The position numbers and the translations under genes were made by a program. Under the pieces are notes generated by a model. It was given only the letters and a program-made list of their open reading frames with translations. It was not told the origin of the DNA and ran no database searches. A stretch of DNA of 64,000 nucleotides from positions 38,397 to 102,396 of the forward strand of contig NZ_JAATEM010000028.1 in NCBI RefSeq assembly GCF_012034205.1, read 5' to 3'. Shown in pieces: positions 33,542 to 43,300 of the stretch. Each line of letters starts with the position of its first letter. Position 1 is the stretch's first letter. Source of the stretch: Streptomyces composti (GTDB taxonomy: Bacteria; Actinomycetota; Actinomycetes; Streptomycetales; Streptomycetaceae).

Positions 33542-34810
33542 TCACGAACCGCCGGTGTCCCTGCCCGGAGGAGGGCTCTCGCCCGAGCCCCGGGCCCACA
33601 GGCGGCGGGCCCGGGTGAGGAGGCCGGTGCCGTCGCCGCGGTGGCCGTGGACCCGCGGGTCGTCGGTGACGTCGTAGCGCTTCACATAGGCGCCGAGGAA
33701 CGCCTGGAGCGTGGCGACAGCCGGAATGGCGATCAACGCGCCGACCGCGCCGAGCAACGCGGTGCCCGCGACGACCGAGCCGAAGGCGACCGCCGGATGG
33801 ATGTCGACGGTCTTCGAGGTCAGCTTGGGCTGCAGCACATAGTTCTCGAACTGCTGGTAGACCACCACGAAGATCAGCACCCACAGCGCGTACCAGGGGT
33901 TGACCGTGAAGGCGATCAGCATGGGCAGGGCGCCCGCCAGATACGTGCCGATGGTGGGGATGAACTGCGAGACCAGCCCCACCCACACGGCCAGCACGGG
34001 CGCGTAGGGCACGTCCAGGACCTCCAGCAGCACATAGTGCGCCAGGCCGGATATCAGGGCCATCAGGCCGCGCGAGTAGAGGTAGCCGCCGGTCTTGTTC
34101 ACCGCGATCTCCCAGGCGCGCAGCACCTCGGCCTGCCGGGCCGGCGGCAGCAGGGAGCAGATGGTGCGGCGCAGCCGCGGGCCGTCGGCGGCGAAGTAGA
34201 ACGAGAACAGGAAGACGGTCAGCAGCTGGAACAGTCCGCCGAGGACCTGCGCGGAGACGTCCAGGACGCCGGAGGCGCTGTTCTGGACGTAGTTGCGCAG
34301 CCAGTCGGAGCGCAGCAGGCCCTCCTGGATGTCCACGCGGCGCAGTTCGGTGTGGAAGTGGGTGTTGATCCAGTTGATGACCGAGTCGAGATAGTCGGGG
34401 AAGCCCTCGACGATCTTGATGATCTGCCCGGCCAGCATGGACCCGAGCAGGGTGACGAAACCGGCGCCCACGATCAGCACACCCAGGAACACCACGAAAG
34501 TGCCGAGCCCCCGGCGTACGCCCCGCGCAGCCATCCAGCTGACGGCGGGCTCCACGGCGAGCGCCAGGAAGAACGCGATCAGGACGTTGATCAGCAGGCC
34601 GGTGAGCTGGTGGAAGGCCCAGCTGCCCAGTTGGAACAGGCCGTACAGGGCGAGCGCCAGCACCATGGCGCGGGGGAGCCAGCGCGGCATGCGGGCACCC
34701 GGTGCGGCGCCGAGAGCCGCGGGTCCGGCGGGCGGGGGTGCGCCAGGGGTGGAGGAGGGAGGGGCTGCCTGCCCGGTCTCGTCAGTCGGTGCCACGGAGC
34801 CAAGTCTCAC
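33542..34810 (-). CDS. AI-2E family membrane permease
   Basis: Integral membrane protein of 422 residues, PerM/YdiK/AI-2E family. About eight membrane segments are visible with the typical long loop between the third and fourth (IINWINTHFHTEL region) and the conserved FIPTIGTYLAGALPMLIA block and YQQFENYVLQPKLTSKTVDIHP before the last spans. An N-terminal Pro/Ala-rich cytoplasmic stretch of about 40 residues and a basic C-terminal tail flank the core. Start GTG 34808-34810; GTG 34795 is also possible and neither has a clear ribosome-binding site. Family members export small molecules or ions; the substrate here is unknown. Confidence 0.88.
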   Translation of the reverse strand: MRLGSVAPTDETGQAAPPSSTPGAPPPAGPAALGAAPGARMPRWLPRAMVLALALYGLFQLGSWAFHQLTGLLINVLIAFFLALAVEPAVSWMAARGVRRGLGTFVVFLGVLIVGAGFVTLLGSMLAGQIIKIVEGFPDYLDSVINWINTHFHTELRRVDIQEGLLRSDWLRNYVQNSASGVLDVSAQVLGGLFQLLTVFLFSFYFAADGPRLRRTICSLLPPARQAEVLRAWEIAVNKTGGYLYSRGLMALISGLAHYVLLEVLDVPYAPVLAVWVGLVSQFIPTIGTYLAGALPMLIAFTVNPWYALWVLIFVVVYQQFENYVLQPKLTSKTVDIHPAVAFGSVVAGTALLGAVGALIAIPAVATLQAFLGAYVKRYDVTDDPRVHGHRGDGTGLLTRARRLWARGSGESPPPGRDTGGS

Positions 34811-34935
34811 CCACGGCTGTGACAGCCGTCTGCCCGCGGGCGATCTTTGTGACCATCGGCGCTTCGCCGCGTGAGACGGGTGGCTTCGCTGCGCAGACGC
34901 TGCGTGTGCGAAGGCGTGGGAGAAGGTTCGTCATC

Positions 34936-35130
34936 TCAGCGCTTCTCCGGAGGGACCTCCATCACCGCGCAGACCACCTGCCAGACGTCCTTGGCGTCCC
35001 AGCCCGCCGCCAGCGCCTGGTGCACCGTGCGCCCGCCGAGCTCCGACATGACATGGTCACGCGCGAAGGTGTCGGCATAGCCGGGACCGAAGTGCTCCGC
35101 CATCCGCTGCCAGAAGACCGTCAACCGCAT
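34936..35130 (-). CDS. DUF3046 protein
   Basis: Protein of 64 residues beginning MRLTVFWQRMAEHFGPGYADTF (read as MRLTVFWQRM and HFGPGYADTF), then DHVMSELGGRTVHQALAAG and DVWQVVCAVMEVP. This is the full DUF3046 signature, an actinobacterial family nearly always found close to recA. ATG 35128-35130 is preceded by GGAGG at very short spacing. Function unknown. It is divergent from the toroid-like gene at 35210, with 79 bp between the starts. Confidence 0.9.
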   Translation of the reverse strand: MRLTVFWQRMAEHFGPGYADTFARDHVMSELGGRTVHQALAAGWDAKDVWQVVCAVMEVPPEKR

Positions 35131-35209
35131 GCCTCCAGTATCCCGCCTGCGGGGGTGGCCCCCGCCGGGACCGCATCCCGATACCGCTTTCCGCCCTACG
35201 GTCGGCCCC

Positions 35210-36154
35210 ATGGCCGATACCGGAGCTACCCCTCACGACCCGACCACCCGGACGGACACGCCGCTCGCGCGGGCGGCGCAGTTCGTCTGGCTCTCCGCAC
35301 GGGTGCTGGAGCAGCGCCTGTTCGCCCACCACTTCCTGGGCGGCGGCGCCGGCCCGGTGGAGACGGCGCTGGACGCCTACCGCAACGAGGACGGCGGCTA
35401 CGGTCACGGCCTCGAACCCGACCTCCGGGGCCCCGTCAGCCAGCCCTTGCACACGGTTCGCGCCCTGCGCGTCCTGGACGCCGTGGGCCGGTGCACCGAC
35501 CGGCGTGCGGAGCAGGTGTGCCGCTATCTCACCTCGGTCTCCAACGCCGACGGGGCCCTGCCGGCGATCCACCCCAGCCAGAGCGGCTATCCGGCGGCTC
35601 CGTTCGTCCCGATCGTCGACGACCCGCCGAGCGAGCTGCTCACCACCGGTCACGCCGCCGGCCTGCTGCACCGCAACGAGGTCTGGCACGCCTGGCTGTT
35701 CCGGGCCACGGACTTCTGCTGGCAGGCCGTGGAATCGCTGGAACGGTCCCATCCGTACGAGATCGAGGCGGCCGTCGCCTTCCTGGACGCCGTCCCGGAC
35801 CGCGCCCGCGCGGAGGCGGCCGCGGACCGGCTGGGGCGCCTGGTGCGCGGGCAGCGCCTCGCGGCGCTCGACCCCGACGACCTCGGCGCCTACCCGGTCG
35901 CCCCCGGCTACGCACCGGGCGAGCACCACTTCCCGCACGACTACGCGCCGGCCCCGGACTCGCTGGCCCGTGCCTGGTTCACGGACGAGGAGATGGCCCG
36001 CTCCCTGGACCACCTGGCCGCGGAGCAGCGGGAGGACGGCGGCTGGCCGGTCCGGTGGCGCCGCTGGGCGGCGGCCCCCGCGCTGGAGGCGCGCCCCATG
36101 GTGACCATCGAGGCGCTGCGGATTCTGCGGGCGTACGGCCGTCCCGTGGAGTGA
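35210..36154 (+). CDS. Hypothetical protein with terpene-cyclase/prenyltransferase-like toroid repeats
   Basis: Protein of 314 residues. Repeated motifs of the alpha/alpha-toroid fold are visible: YRNEDGGYGHGLEPDLR (about 62-78), SNADGALPAIHPS and EQREDGGWPVRWRRW (about 276-290), similar to the QW-type repeats of squalene-hopene cyclases. The DxDD catalytic motif of those cyclases is not seen, so this is probably not a cyclase. A long helical middle carries the segment TTGHAAGLLHRNEVWHAWLFRATDFCW. ATG 35210 is chosen. It converges with azlD, with 34 bp between stop codons. Function not assigned. Confidence 0.75.
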   Translation: MADTGATPHDPTTRTDTPLARAAQFVWLSARVLEQRLFAHHFLGGGAGPVETALDAYRNEDGGYGHGLEPDLRGPVSQPLHTVRALRVLDAVGRCTDRRAEQVCRYLTSVSNADGALPAIHPSQSGYPAAPFVPIVDDPPSELLTTGHAAGLLHRNEVWHAWLFRATDFCWQAVESLERSHPYEIEAAVAFLDAVPDRARAEAAADRLGRLVRGQRLAALDPDDLGAYPVAPGYAPGEHHFPHDYAPAPDSLARAWFTDEEMARSLDHLAAEQREDGGWPVRWRRWAAAPALEARPMVTIEALRILRAYGRPVE

Positions 36155-36188
36155 GCCGGCGCGGGACCGGCGCGCGCCGACGGCACGC

Positions 36189-36497
36189 TCAGCCGCTGAG
36201 CGCCCTTACGCCCGCCGTCACCGCCACGGCGACCGCGACGACGACCAGGAACGGTGCCCGCAGGACGAGGGCCACGGCGGCGGCCCCGACGCCCGCGGCG
36301 CGCGCGTCCAGGACCAGCGACTGGCCGTCGGCGAAGGTCTGCTGCGCGGTGAGGGCCGCGAGCAGGGCGACCGGCAGCAGCGCGGCGAGCCGCCTGACCA
36401 GGGGCCGCTCGAGAACGCCGGCCGGCACGAGAAGACCGGCGAGCTTGACGGCGTAGCAGCCGACGACGGTCACACCGATGGCGATCCAGATGCTCAA
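36189..36497 (-). CDS. azlD: Branched-chain amino acid transport protein AzlD family
   Basis: Small membrane protein of 102 residues with about three to four hydrophobic segments (WIAIGVTVVGCYAVKLAG; LAALLPVALLAALTAQQTF; FLVVVAVAVAVTAGVRAL). It has the AzlD signature VKLAGLLVP and LLPVALLAAL. The TTG start at 36497 overlaps the azlC stop (TTGA), so it is translationally coupled to azlC. AzlD is the small partner of AzlC in a two-component exporter of branched-chain or related amino acids. Confidence 0.88.
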   Translation of the reverse strand: MSIWIAIGVTVVGCYAVKLAGLLVPAGVLERPLVRRLAALLPVALLAALTAQQTFADGQSLVLDARAAGVGAAAVALVLRAPFLVVVAVAVAVTAGVRALSG

Positions 36498-37363
36498 CGA
36501 TCTCCCCCCTCGGACGTCCGGGGTGCTCGAGGTGCCTCAGCTGCCTCGGACACCTCAGCTGCCTCAGCTGCCTCGGAGGCCTCGCCTGTGGCAGACGTCT
36601 CGGATGCGGACGCCTCGGGCCCCGAGGACGTCCCGGAAGACCCGGACGCCCCGTCCCGGCGCCCCCGGGCCCACAGCACCACCGGCGCCGCCAGCGCGGA
36701 CACCAGCACGGGCACGCCCGCGGGCAGGACCGGCAGCAGGCCGAGCCCGAGCAGAACGGCGAGCGCCGCCACGGCCCGTTCGGTCGTGTTCCTGAGCATC
36801 GGGGCCAGCAGCGCCAGGAAGACGGCCGGGCCGGCCGCGTCCAGGCCCCAGGCCTCGGTGTCCCCGATGGCCTCCGCGCCGAGCGCCCCGAGCAGCGTGG
36901 TGAGGTTCCACAGCAGGTACAGGCTGAGCCCGGTCACCAGAAAGCCGATGCGCGCGGTGCGCCGGGTGGGCTGGGCCAGCGAGACCGCGGTGGTCTCGTC
37001 GATGACCCAGTGGGCGGCCAGCGGCCGCAGCGCACGCGGCAGAGCGAGCAGCTGGGACAGGCGCAGCCCGTAGAAGGCGTTGCGCACCCCGAGGAAGAAG
37101 GCACCCGCGGCGGCCGTGAACGGGCCCCCGCCCGCCGCAAGCGCGCCCACCAGGGCGAACTGGGAGGCACCGGTGAACACCAGCAGGCTCAGCGCACAGG
37201 TCTGCAGCAGCGTGAGCCCGCTGCCGGCCGAGGTCACGCCGAAGGCGAATCCGGAGAGTCCGACGGCGATCCCCACGCCGAGGGCGTCCCGTACGACGGC
37301 ACGGTCGGGTCTGTCGGGGGTGTGAGTGGTTGCTGTGAGGGTTGCGGTGCGTTGTACTGCCAC
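36494..37363 (-). CDS. azlC: Branched-chain amino acid exporter AzlC family
   Basis: Membrane protein of 289 residues with AzlC landmarks VGLSGFAFGVTSAGSGL, VFTGASQFALVGALAAGG, FFLGVRNAFYGLRLS and HWVIDETTAVSLAQP. The C-terminal about 45 residues are an Ala/Glu/Ser low-complexity tail (repeated SEAAEA). The GTG start at 37361-37363 places the first 43 codons inside the end of the upstream AraC-type gene, in another frame; a later GTG at 37297 would still overlap. Azl exporters relieve amino-acid or analogue stress. Co-expression with its own AraC regulator is likely. Confidence 0.88.
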   Translation of the reverse strand: MAVQRTATLTATTHTPDRPDRAVVRDALGVGIAVGLSGFAFGVTSAGSGLTLLQTCALSLLVFTGASQFALVGALAAGGGPFTAAAGAFFLGVRNAFYGLRLSQLLALPRALRPLAAHWVIDETTAVSLAQPTRRTARIGFLVTGLSLYLLWNLTTLLGALGAEAIGDTEAWGLDAAGPAVFLALLAPMLRNTTERAVAALAVLLGLGLLPVLPAGVPVLVSALAAPVVLWARGRRDGASGSSGTSSGPEASASETSATGEASEAAEAAEVSEAAEAPRAPRTSEGGDR

Positions 37364-38247
37364 GCTTTGGACGGTACGAGAAGCCCGGGCCGGGCGTCTT
37401 GTACGTTCTTGCGCTCACGCTGGTAGGCGCCCGGCGGCACGCCGACGATGCGGCTGAAGTGCCGGTTCAGGTGCGGCTGGTCGGTGAAGCCGACGGCGAC
37501 GGCGGCCTCGGACGGCGCGGTCCCCTCGTCCAGCAGCTTCCTGGCCCGCCGCACCCGGGCGTCGGTGAGCCAGGCGTGCGGCGGCATGCCGTAGGTGTCG
37601 CGGAAGGCGCGCAGCAGCGCGAACGGGCTGGTGCCCAGCTCGGCGGCGAGCTGCTCCAGCGTGGGCGGCGCGGCCATCCGTTCCTCCAGGACCGCCCGTG
37701 CGCGTGCGGCGGCGCGGGCGCCGGCCGTGCGGACCTCGCGGCGCGGCAGCGTGCCGCCGTTGAGCCGCAGCAGCCGGGTGACGGCGACCCGCAGCAGGGT
37801 GTCGGCGGCGAGCGCGTTGCCCTCGTCGGTGGCCCGCAGCACCTGGTGCACCAGGCGGGCGGAGTACGGGTCGTCCAGCACCGGTGAGACGAAGCCGGGC
37901 GTGCCGCGCAGGGTGGTGGTCTCGGCGGCGATGGCCGCCACGACGTCGGGCGGCGGGTAGACCGCCCCGTAGCGCCAGCCCTCGGGGACACCGGCCCGCC
38001 CGGTGTGCGGGGTGTCCGGGTTGACCAGGGCGAGGGCGCCGGGTCCCGCGTACTGGTCGCCGCCGCCGTGGTGGAAGACCTCGACGCCGTCCGCGATGGC
38101 GGCGATCACGAAGTTCTCGTGGGTGTGCCGCACGAACTCCTTGCGGATGTAGCGGGCGCGCAGCAGGTCGACGCCGGGCAGCTCGGCGAACTGCCAGTGC
38201 CGGGCCCGCTCCCTGCCCTGCTGCCCTCCTCGGTCCGTTCCCGCCAT
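37234..38247 (-). CDS. AraC-family transcriptional regulator of the azlCD locus
   Basis: Regulator of 337 residues. The N-terminal cupin-like sensor domain (about 20-165) has FVRHTHENFVIAAIADGVE and PDTPHTGRAG. The C-terminal AraC DNA-binding domain has both helix-turn-helix units: LEQLAAELGTSPFALLRAFRD (first) and APSEAAVAVGFTDQPHLNRHFSR (second), ending VGVPPGAYQRERK. After that, about 50 Pro/Ser/Thr-rich residues follow, encoded in a region that also carries the azlC start (130-bp overlap). ATG 38245-38247 is the start, 84 bp from the divergent lhr gene. It probably senses an amino acid and activates azlCD; that is inference from context. Confidence 0.87.
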   Translation of the reverse strand: MAGTDRGGQQGRERARHWQFAELPGVDLLRARYIRKEFVRHTHENFVIAAIADGVEVFHHGGGDQYAGPGALALVNPDTPHTGRAGVPEGWRYGAVYPPPDVVAAIAAETTTLRGTPGFVSPVLDDPYSARLVHQVLRATDEGNALAADTLLRVAVTRLLRLNGGTLPRREVRTAGARAAARARAVLEERMAAPPTLEQLAAELGTSPFALLRAFRDTYGMPPHAWLTDARVRRARKLLDEGTAPSEAAVAVGFTDQPHLNRHFSRIVGVPPGAYQRERKNVQDARPGLLVPSKAWQYNAPQPSQQPLTPPTDPTVPSYGTPSAWGSPSDSPDSPSA

Positions 38248-38331
38248 GCACCCATTCTCCGCGACGCCCGGGCCGCACGGCTGTGGGCCCGGCTCCGGGC
38301 CGTTGTCAGTGGTGGGGTGCACGATGGACAC

Positions 38332-41300
38332 ATGGTCGGCGATCCGCTTCGAGCCCTGGACGGCTTCTCCCCCGCGACCCGTGGGTGGTTCACGGGGGCG
38401 TTCTCCGCGCCCACGGCCGCCCAGGCCGGGGCGTGGCAGGCGATCCGTGCGGGTTCGGACGTGCTGGTGGTGGCGCCCACCGGTTCCGGGAAGACCCTGG
38501 CCGCCTTCCTCGCGGCGCTGGACCAGCTGGCGTCCACGCCGTCGCCCGCCGATCCGAAGAAGCGGTGCCGTGTCCTGTACGTCTCCCCGCTGAAGGCGCT
38601 CGCGGTCGACGTGGAGCGCAATCTGCGCAGCCCGCTGACCGGCATCCGCCAGGAGGCGGTGCGCCTCGGCATGCCCGAGCCCGAGGTGAAGGTGGGCATC
38701 CGCTCGGGGGACACCCCGCCGGCCGAGCGCCGCGCGCTGTCCACGCGCCCGCCGGACATCCTGATCACCACCCCGGAGTCCCTGTTCCTGATGCTGACGT
38801 CGGCCACGCGGGACGCGCTGGCCGGCGTGGAGACGGTGATCCTGGACGAGGTGCACGCGGTCGCCGGCACCAAGCGCGGCGCGCATCTGGCGCTGTCCCT
38901 GGAGCGGCTGGACGAGCTGCTGCCCAGGCCCGCCCGCCGGATCGGCCTGTCGGCGACGGTCCGCCCGGTCGACGAGGTGGCGCGCTTTCTGTCGCCGCGC
39001 GGCAAGGTGGAGATCGTCCAGCCGGAGTCGGGCAAGGAGTTCGACCTGTCCGTCGTGGTCCCGGTGGAGGATCTGGGCGAGCTGGGCGGTTCCCCGGTCG
39101 CGGACGGTTCGGAGGGGGCCGAGCGCCCGTCGATCTGGCCGCATGTCGAGGAGCGGATCACCGACCTCGTCCAGTCGCACCGCTCGACGATCGTGTTCGC
39201 CAACTCCCGCCGGCTCGCCGAGCGCCTGTGCAACCGGCTGAACGAGATCGCCTATGAGCGTGCCACCGGCGAGTCGCTGGACGAGCATCACTCCCCCGCG
39301 GAGCTGATGGGCGGCTCCGGGGCCGCGCACGGGGCGCCGCCGGTGATCGCCCGGGCCCATCACGGCTCGGTGTCCAAGGAGCAGCGGACCCTGGTGGAGG
39401 AGGACCTCAAGGCGGGACGGCTGCCCGCGGTGGTCGCCACCTCCAGCCTGGAGCTGGGCATCGACATGGGCGCGGTGGACCTGGTGGTGCAGGTGGAGTC
39501 GCCGCCGTCCGTCGCCTCGGGGCTGCAGCGGGTGGGCCGCGCGGGCCATCAGGTGGGCGCGGTGTCCACGGGTGTGGTGTTCCCGAAGTACCGCGGCGAT
39601 CTGGTGCAGGCGGCGGTGGTCACCGAGCGGATGCGCTCGGGTGCCATCGAGTCCCTGAGGATCCCCGCCAACCCGCTCGACGTCCTGGCCCAGCAGCTGG
39701 TCGCCATGACGGCGATGGACACCTGGCAGTACGACGATCTGCTGGCCGTGGTGCGCCGGGCCGCGCCCTTCGCCTCGCTGCCCGAGTCCGCCTTCACCGG
39801 CGTGCTCGACATGCTGGCCGGCCGCTACCCCTCCGACGCCTTCGCCGAGCTGCGCCCGCGCGTGGTGTGGGACCGGGTCACCGGCGAGATCACGGGCCGC
39901 CCGGGCGCCCAGCGGCTCGCGGTGACCTCGGGCGGCACGATCCCCGACCGTGGCATGTTCGGGGTGTTCCTCGCCGGCGCCGACCCGAAGAAGGGGGGCG
40001 GCCGGGTCGGCGAACTGGACGAGGAGATGGTCTACGAGTCCCGCGTGGGCGATGTGTTCACCCTGGGCACCAGCTCCTGGCGCATCGAGGACATCACCCG
40101 TGACCGGGTGCTGGTGTCCCCTGCGCCGGGAGTGCCGGGCCGGCTGCCGTTCTGGAAGGGCGACCAGCTGGGGCGTCCGCTGGAGCTGGGCCGCGCGGTG
40201 GGCGCCTTCCTGCGCGAGGTCGGCTCGCTGTCCAGGGAGGACGCCCGGCTGCGGCTGCTCGCCGCCGGTCTCGACGCCTGGGCCGCGGACAACGTCCTGG
40301 CCTACCTCCACGAGCAGCGCGAGGCCTGCGGTCATGTGCCGGACGACCGCACCATCGTCGTGGAGCGCTTCCGCGACGAGCTGGGCGACTGGCGGGTGGT
40401 GGTGCACTCCCCGTTCGGCGCCCAGGTGCACGCCCCGTGGGCGCTGGCGCTCGGCGCCCGCCTGTCCGAGCGGTACGGCATGGACGCCCAGGTGATGCAC
40501 GCCGACGACGGCATCGTGCTCCGCCTGCCTGACGCGGATCTGATGGGCCTGGACCTGCTCGACCAGGAGCCGGTGAAGGCGGGCGCGGAGTACGACGCCG
40601 ACCAGGCGCCGGTGGGGGCGGCGGACGTCGTCTTCGACAAGGGCGAGATCGACCAGATCGTCACCGACCAGGTGGGCGGCTCGGCGCTGTTCGCCTCCCG
40701 GTTCCGTGAGTGCGCCGCCCGCGCGCTGCTGCTGCCGCGCCGCAATCCCGGCCGGCGCACCCCGCTGTGGCAGCAGCGTCAGCGGGCCTCTCAGCTGCTG
40801 CAGGTCGCGGGCGAGTTCGGCTCCTTCCCGATCGTGCTGGAGGCGGTCCGCGAATGCCTCCAGGACGTGTTCGACGTGCCCGGCCTGGTCGAGCTGATGG
40901 GCGACCTGGAGTCCCGCAAGGTGCGCCTGGTCGAGGTCACCACCCCCGAGCCGTCGCCCTTCGCCCGCTCCCTGCTCTTCGGCTATGTCGCCCAGTTCCT
41001 GTACGAGGGCGACTCCCCGCTCGCCGAGCGCCGGGCCGCCGCGCTGTCCCTGGACTCCCGGCTGCTCGCCGAGCTGCTCGGCCAGGCCGAACTGCGCGAG
41101 CTGCTGGACGCCGAGGTGCTCGTCGAGCTGGAGCGCGAGCTGCAGTGGCTCACCGAGGACCGGCGGGTGAAGGACGTGGAGGGCGTCGCCGACCTGCTGC
41201 GGATGCTCGGCCCGCTCACCGACGCCGAGCTGGCGGAACGCGGCGCGCAGCCGGGGTGGGCCGAGGAGCTGGCCTCCGCGCGGCGCGCCATCCGGGTCCG

Positions 41301-43287
41301 CATCGCCGGCGCCGACCACTGGGCGGCCGTGGAGGACGCCGGGCGGCTGCGGGACGCGCTGGGCACGGCGCTGCCGGTCGGTGTGCCGGAGGCGTTCACC
41401 GAGCCGGTGAAGGATCCGCTGGGCGACCTTCTCGCCCGCTACGCCCGCACCCACGGCCCGTTCACCTCGGCGACCGCGGCGGGCCGCTTCGGTCTGGGCG
41501 TGGCCGTCACCGAGGGCGCGCTGCAGCGGCTGTCGGCGGCGGGCAGGATCGTGCAGGGCGAGTTCCACCCGGCCGGGATCGGCCAGGAGTGGTGCGACGC
41601 CACCGTGCTGCGCCGGCTGCGCCGCCGGTCCCTGGCCGCGCTGCGGCACGAGCTGGAACCCGTGCCGCCGCCCGCGCTCGCCCAGTTCCTCCCCCAGTGG
41701 CAGCACATCGGCAAGGGGCACGCGCTGCGCGGCATCGACGGTCTGGTGCGCGCGGTGGAGCAGCTGCAGGGCGCCTCGGTGCCCGCCTCCGCCCTGGAGA
41801 AGCTGGTCCTGCCCTCGCGGGTGGCGGACTACACGCCCGCGATGCTGGACGAGCTCACCGCCTCCGGTGAGGTGGTGTGGGCGGGCGCCGGTTCGCTGCC
41901 CGGGAAGGACGGCTGGGTCTCCCTGTACCTCGCGGACGCCGCCCCGCTGCTCCTGCCGCCGCCGCACCCCCTGGAGCCGACCCCGCTGCACCAGTCCGTG
42001 CTGGACGCCCTGAGCGGTGGCTACGGCCTGTTCTTCCGGCAGATCGCCGACCGGGTCCGCGCCACCACCCACCCGGAGGTCACCGATCCGCAGCTCGCCG
42101 ACGCCATCTGGGACCTGGCCTGGTCGGGCCGGCTCACCAATGACACGCTCGGCCCGATGCGCGCCTACCTGGGCTCCGGGCGTACGGCGGGCTCCACGGC
42201 CCACCGCGCCAAGCGCTCCGTCCCGCGCGGACGGTACGGCTCGCTCACCGCGGCCGCCCGCAGTGCCTCCCGCAACGGCCCGCCGAGCGTCGCGGGACGC
42301 TGGTCCCTGCTGCCCGAGCGGGAGGCGGACACCACGGTCCGCGCCCACGCCCTGGCCCGTACGCTGCTCGACCGGCACGGCGTGGTCACCCGCGGCGCCG
42401 TCGCCGCGGAGGGCGTCGAGGGCGGCTTCTCGGCGGTGTACCGGGTGCTGTCCGCCTTCGAGGAGACCGGGCAGGCCCGGCGCGGCTATGTGGTGGAGGG
42501 CCTGGGCGCCGCCCAGTTCGCGATGGACGGGGCGGTCGACCGTCTGCGCGCGGTGTCCAACGCGCGGGAGCGCGGCGACAGCCTTCCGGCCCCCAGCCCC
42601 GCCGCAGGGCCCCAGGGGCAGCCGCCGGGCGGTGCCGATCCGTTCGCCACGCACGGCTTCGCCGCACCGGCAGACGGCCCGCCGGGATCCGCCCCGGGCC
42701 ACGACGGCCCGCCGGGCGACCTCGGCTCCGGCGAGGACGGCTTCCCCGGTGACGGCTCCCCTGGCTCCTCCCGCACCACGCCGAGCGAGTGGATCTCGCC
42801 CCGGGACCTCACGCCGGGCAGCCCGCCCCTGTGGCAGCAGGGCGGACGCGGCTCCTACGACCCCTTCGCGGGCCGGCGCACCGGCCCGGACCGGTCCTCC
42901 CGGGCCGTCGTCCTTGCCGCCGCCGACCCGGCGAACGCCTACGGTGCCGCCCTGGGCTGGCCCGAGCCGCCCAACGGCGCCAGCCACAAGCCGGGCCGCA
43001 AGGCGGGTTCCCTGGTGGTGCTGGTCGACGGCGAGCTGACGCTCTACATGGAGCGCGGCGGCAAGACCCTGCTGGCCTGGCCCGCCGACCCGGACGCCGA
43101 GCCCGCCGACGACAGCCGGCTGCCGGCCGCCGCGGAGGCCCTCGCCACCGCCGCCCGGGCGGGCTCCCTCGGCACGGTGACCGTGGAGCGCGTCAACGGC
43201 AGCCCGGCCCTGACCTCCCCCTTCGGCGCGCTGCTGGAGTCCGCGGGATTCATCGCCACGCCCCGGGGACTGCGTCTGCGTGCCTGA
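38332..43287 (+). CDS. lhr: Large superfamily 2 DNA helicase Lhr
   Basis: ATP-dependent 3'-5' helicase of 1651 residues, full-length for the Lhr-Core plus C-terminal extension type. Walker A APTGSGKT (about 48-55), DEVH box in VILDEVHAVAG (about 172-175), GLSATVRP, the HHGSVSKEQR and ATSSLELGIDMG motifs and QRVGRAGHQ complete the helicase core. The long C-terminal part has winged-helix/beta-barrel Lhr-CTD regions. A Gly/Pro/Ser-rich linker (about 1420-1500) lies near the C-terminus. ATG 38332 is chosen; GTG 38317 is possible. Involved in DNA repair, probably with the neighbouring Nei-type glycosylase. Confidence 0.95.
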   Translation: MVGDPLRALDGFSPATRGWFTGAFSAPTAAQAGAWQAIRAGSDVLVVAPTGSGKTLAAFLAALDQLASTPSPADPKKRCRVLYVSPLKALAVDVERNLRSPLTGIRQEAVRLGMPEPEVKVGIRSGDTPPAERRALSTRPPDILITTPESLFLMLTSATRDALAGVETVILDEVHAVAGTKRGAHLALSLERLDELLPRPARRIGLSATVRPVDEVARFLSPRGKVEIVQPESGKEFDLSVVVPVEDLGELGGSPVADGSEGAERPSIWPHVEERITDLVQSHRSTIVFANSRRLAERLCNRLNEIAYERATGESLDEHHSPAELMGGSGAAHGAPPVIARAHHGSVSKEQRTLVEEDLKAGRLPAVVATSSLELGIDMGAVDLVVQVESPPSVASGLQRVGRAGHQVGAVSTGVVFPKYRGDLVQAAVVTERMRSGAIESLRIPANPLDVLAQQLVAMTAMDTWQYDDLLAVVRRAAPFASLPESAFTGVLDMLAGRYPSDAFAELRPRVVWDRVTGEITGRPGAQRLAVTSGGTIPDRGMFGVFLAGADPKKGGGRVGELDEEMVYESRVGDVFTLGTSSWRIEDITRDRVLVSPAPGVPGRLPFWKGDQLGRPLELGRAVGAFLREVGSLSREDARLRLLAAGLDAWAADNVLAYLHEQREACGHVPDDRTIVVERFRDELGDWRVVVHSPFGAQVHAPWALALGARLSERYGMDAQVMHADDGIVLRLPDADLMGLDLLDQEPVKAGAEYDADQAPVGAADVVFDKGEIDQIVTDQVGGSALFASRFRECAARALLLPRRNPGRRTPLWQQRQRASQLLQVAGEFGSFPIVLEAVRECLQDVFDVPGLVELMGDLESRKVRLVEVTTPEPSPFARSLLFGYVAQFLYEGDSPLAERRAAALSLDSRLLAELLGQAELRELLDAEVLVELERELQWLTEDRRVKDVEGVADLLRMLGPLTDAELAERGAQPGWAEELASARRAIRVRIAGADHWAAVEDAGRLRDALGTALPVGVPEAFTEPVKDPLGDLLARYARTHGPFTSATAAGRFGLGVAVTEGALQRLSAAGRIVQGEFHPAGIGQEWCDATVLRRLRRRSLAALRHELEPVPPPALAQFLPQWQHIGKGHALRGIDGLVRAVEQLQGASVPASALEKLVLPSRVADYTPAMLDELTASGEVVWAGAGSLPGKDGWVSLYLADAAPLLLPPPHPLEPTPLHQSVLDALSGGYGLFFRQIADRVRATTHPEVTDPQLADAIWDLAWSGRLTNDTLGPMRAYLGSGRTAGSTAHRAKRSVPRGRYGSLTAAARSASRNGPPSVAGRWSLLPEREADTTVRAHALARTLLDRHGVVTRGAVAAEGVEGGFSAVYRVLSAFEETGQARRGYVVEGLGAAQFAMDGAVDRLRAVSNARERGDSLPAPSPAAGPQGQPPGGADPFATHGFAAPADGPPGSAPGHDGPPGDLGSGEDGFPGDGSPGSSRTTPSEWISPRDLTPGSPPLWQQGGRGSYDPFAGRRTGPDRSSRAVVLAAADPANAYGAALGWPEPPNGASHKPGRKAGSLVVLVDGELTLYMERGGKTLLAWPADPDAEPADDSRLPAAAEALATAARAGSLGTVTVERVNGSPALTSPFGALLESAGFIATPRGLRLRA

Positions 43288-43300
43288 CCACCCCGTGCTG

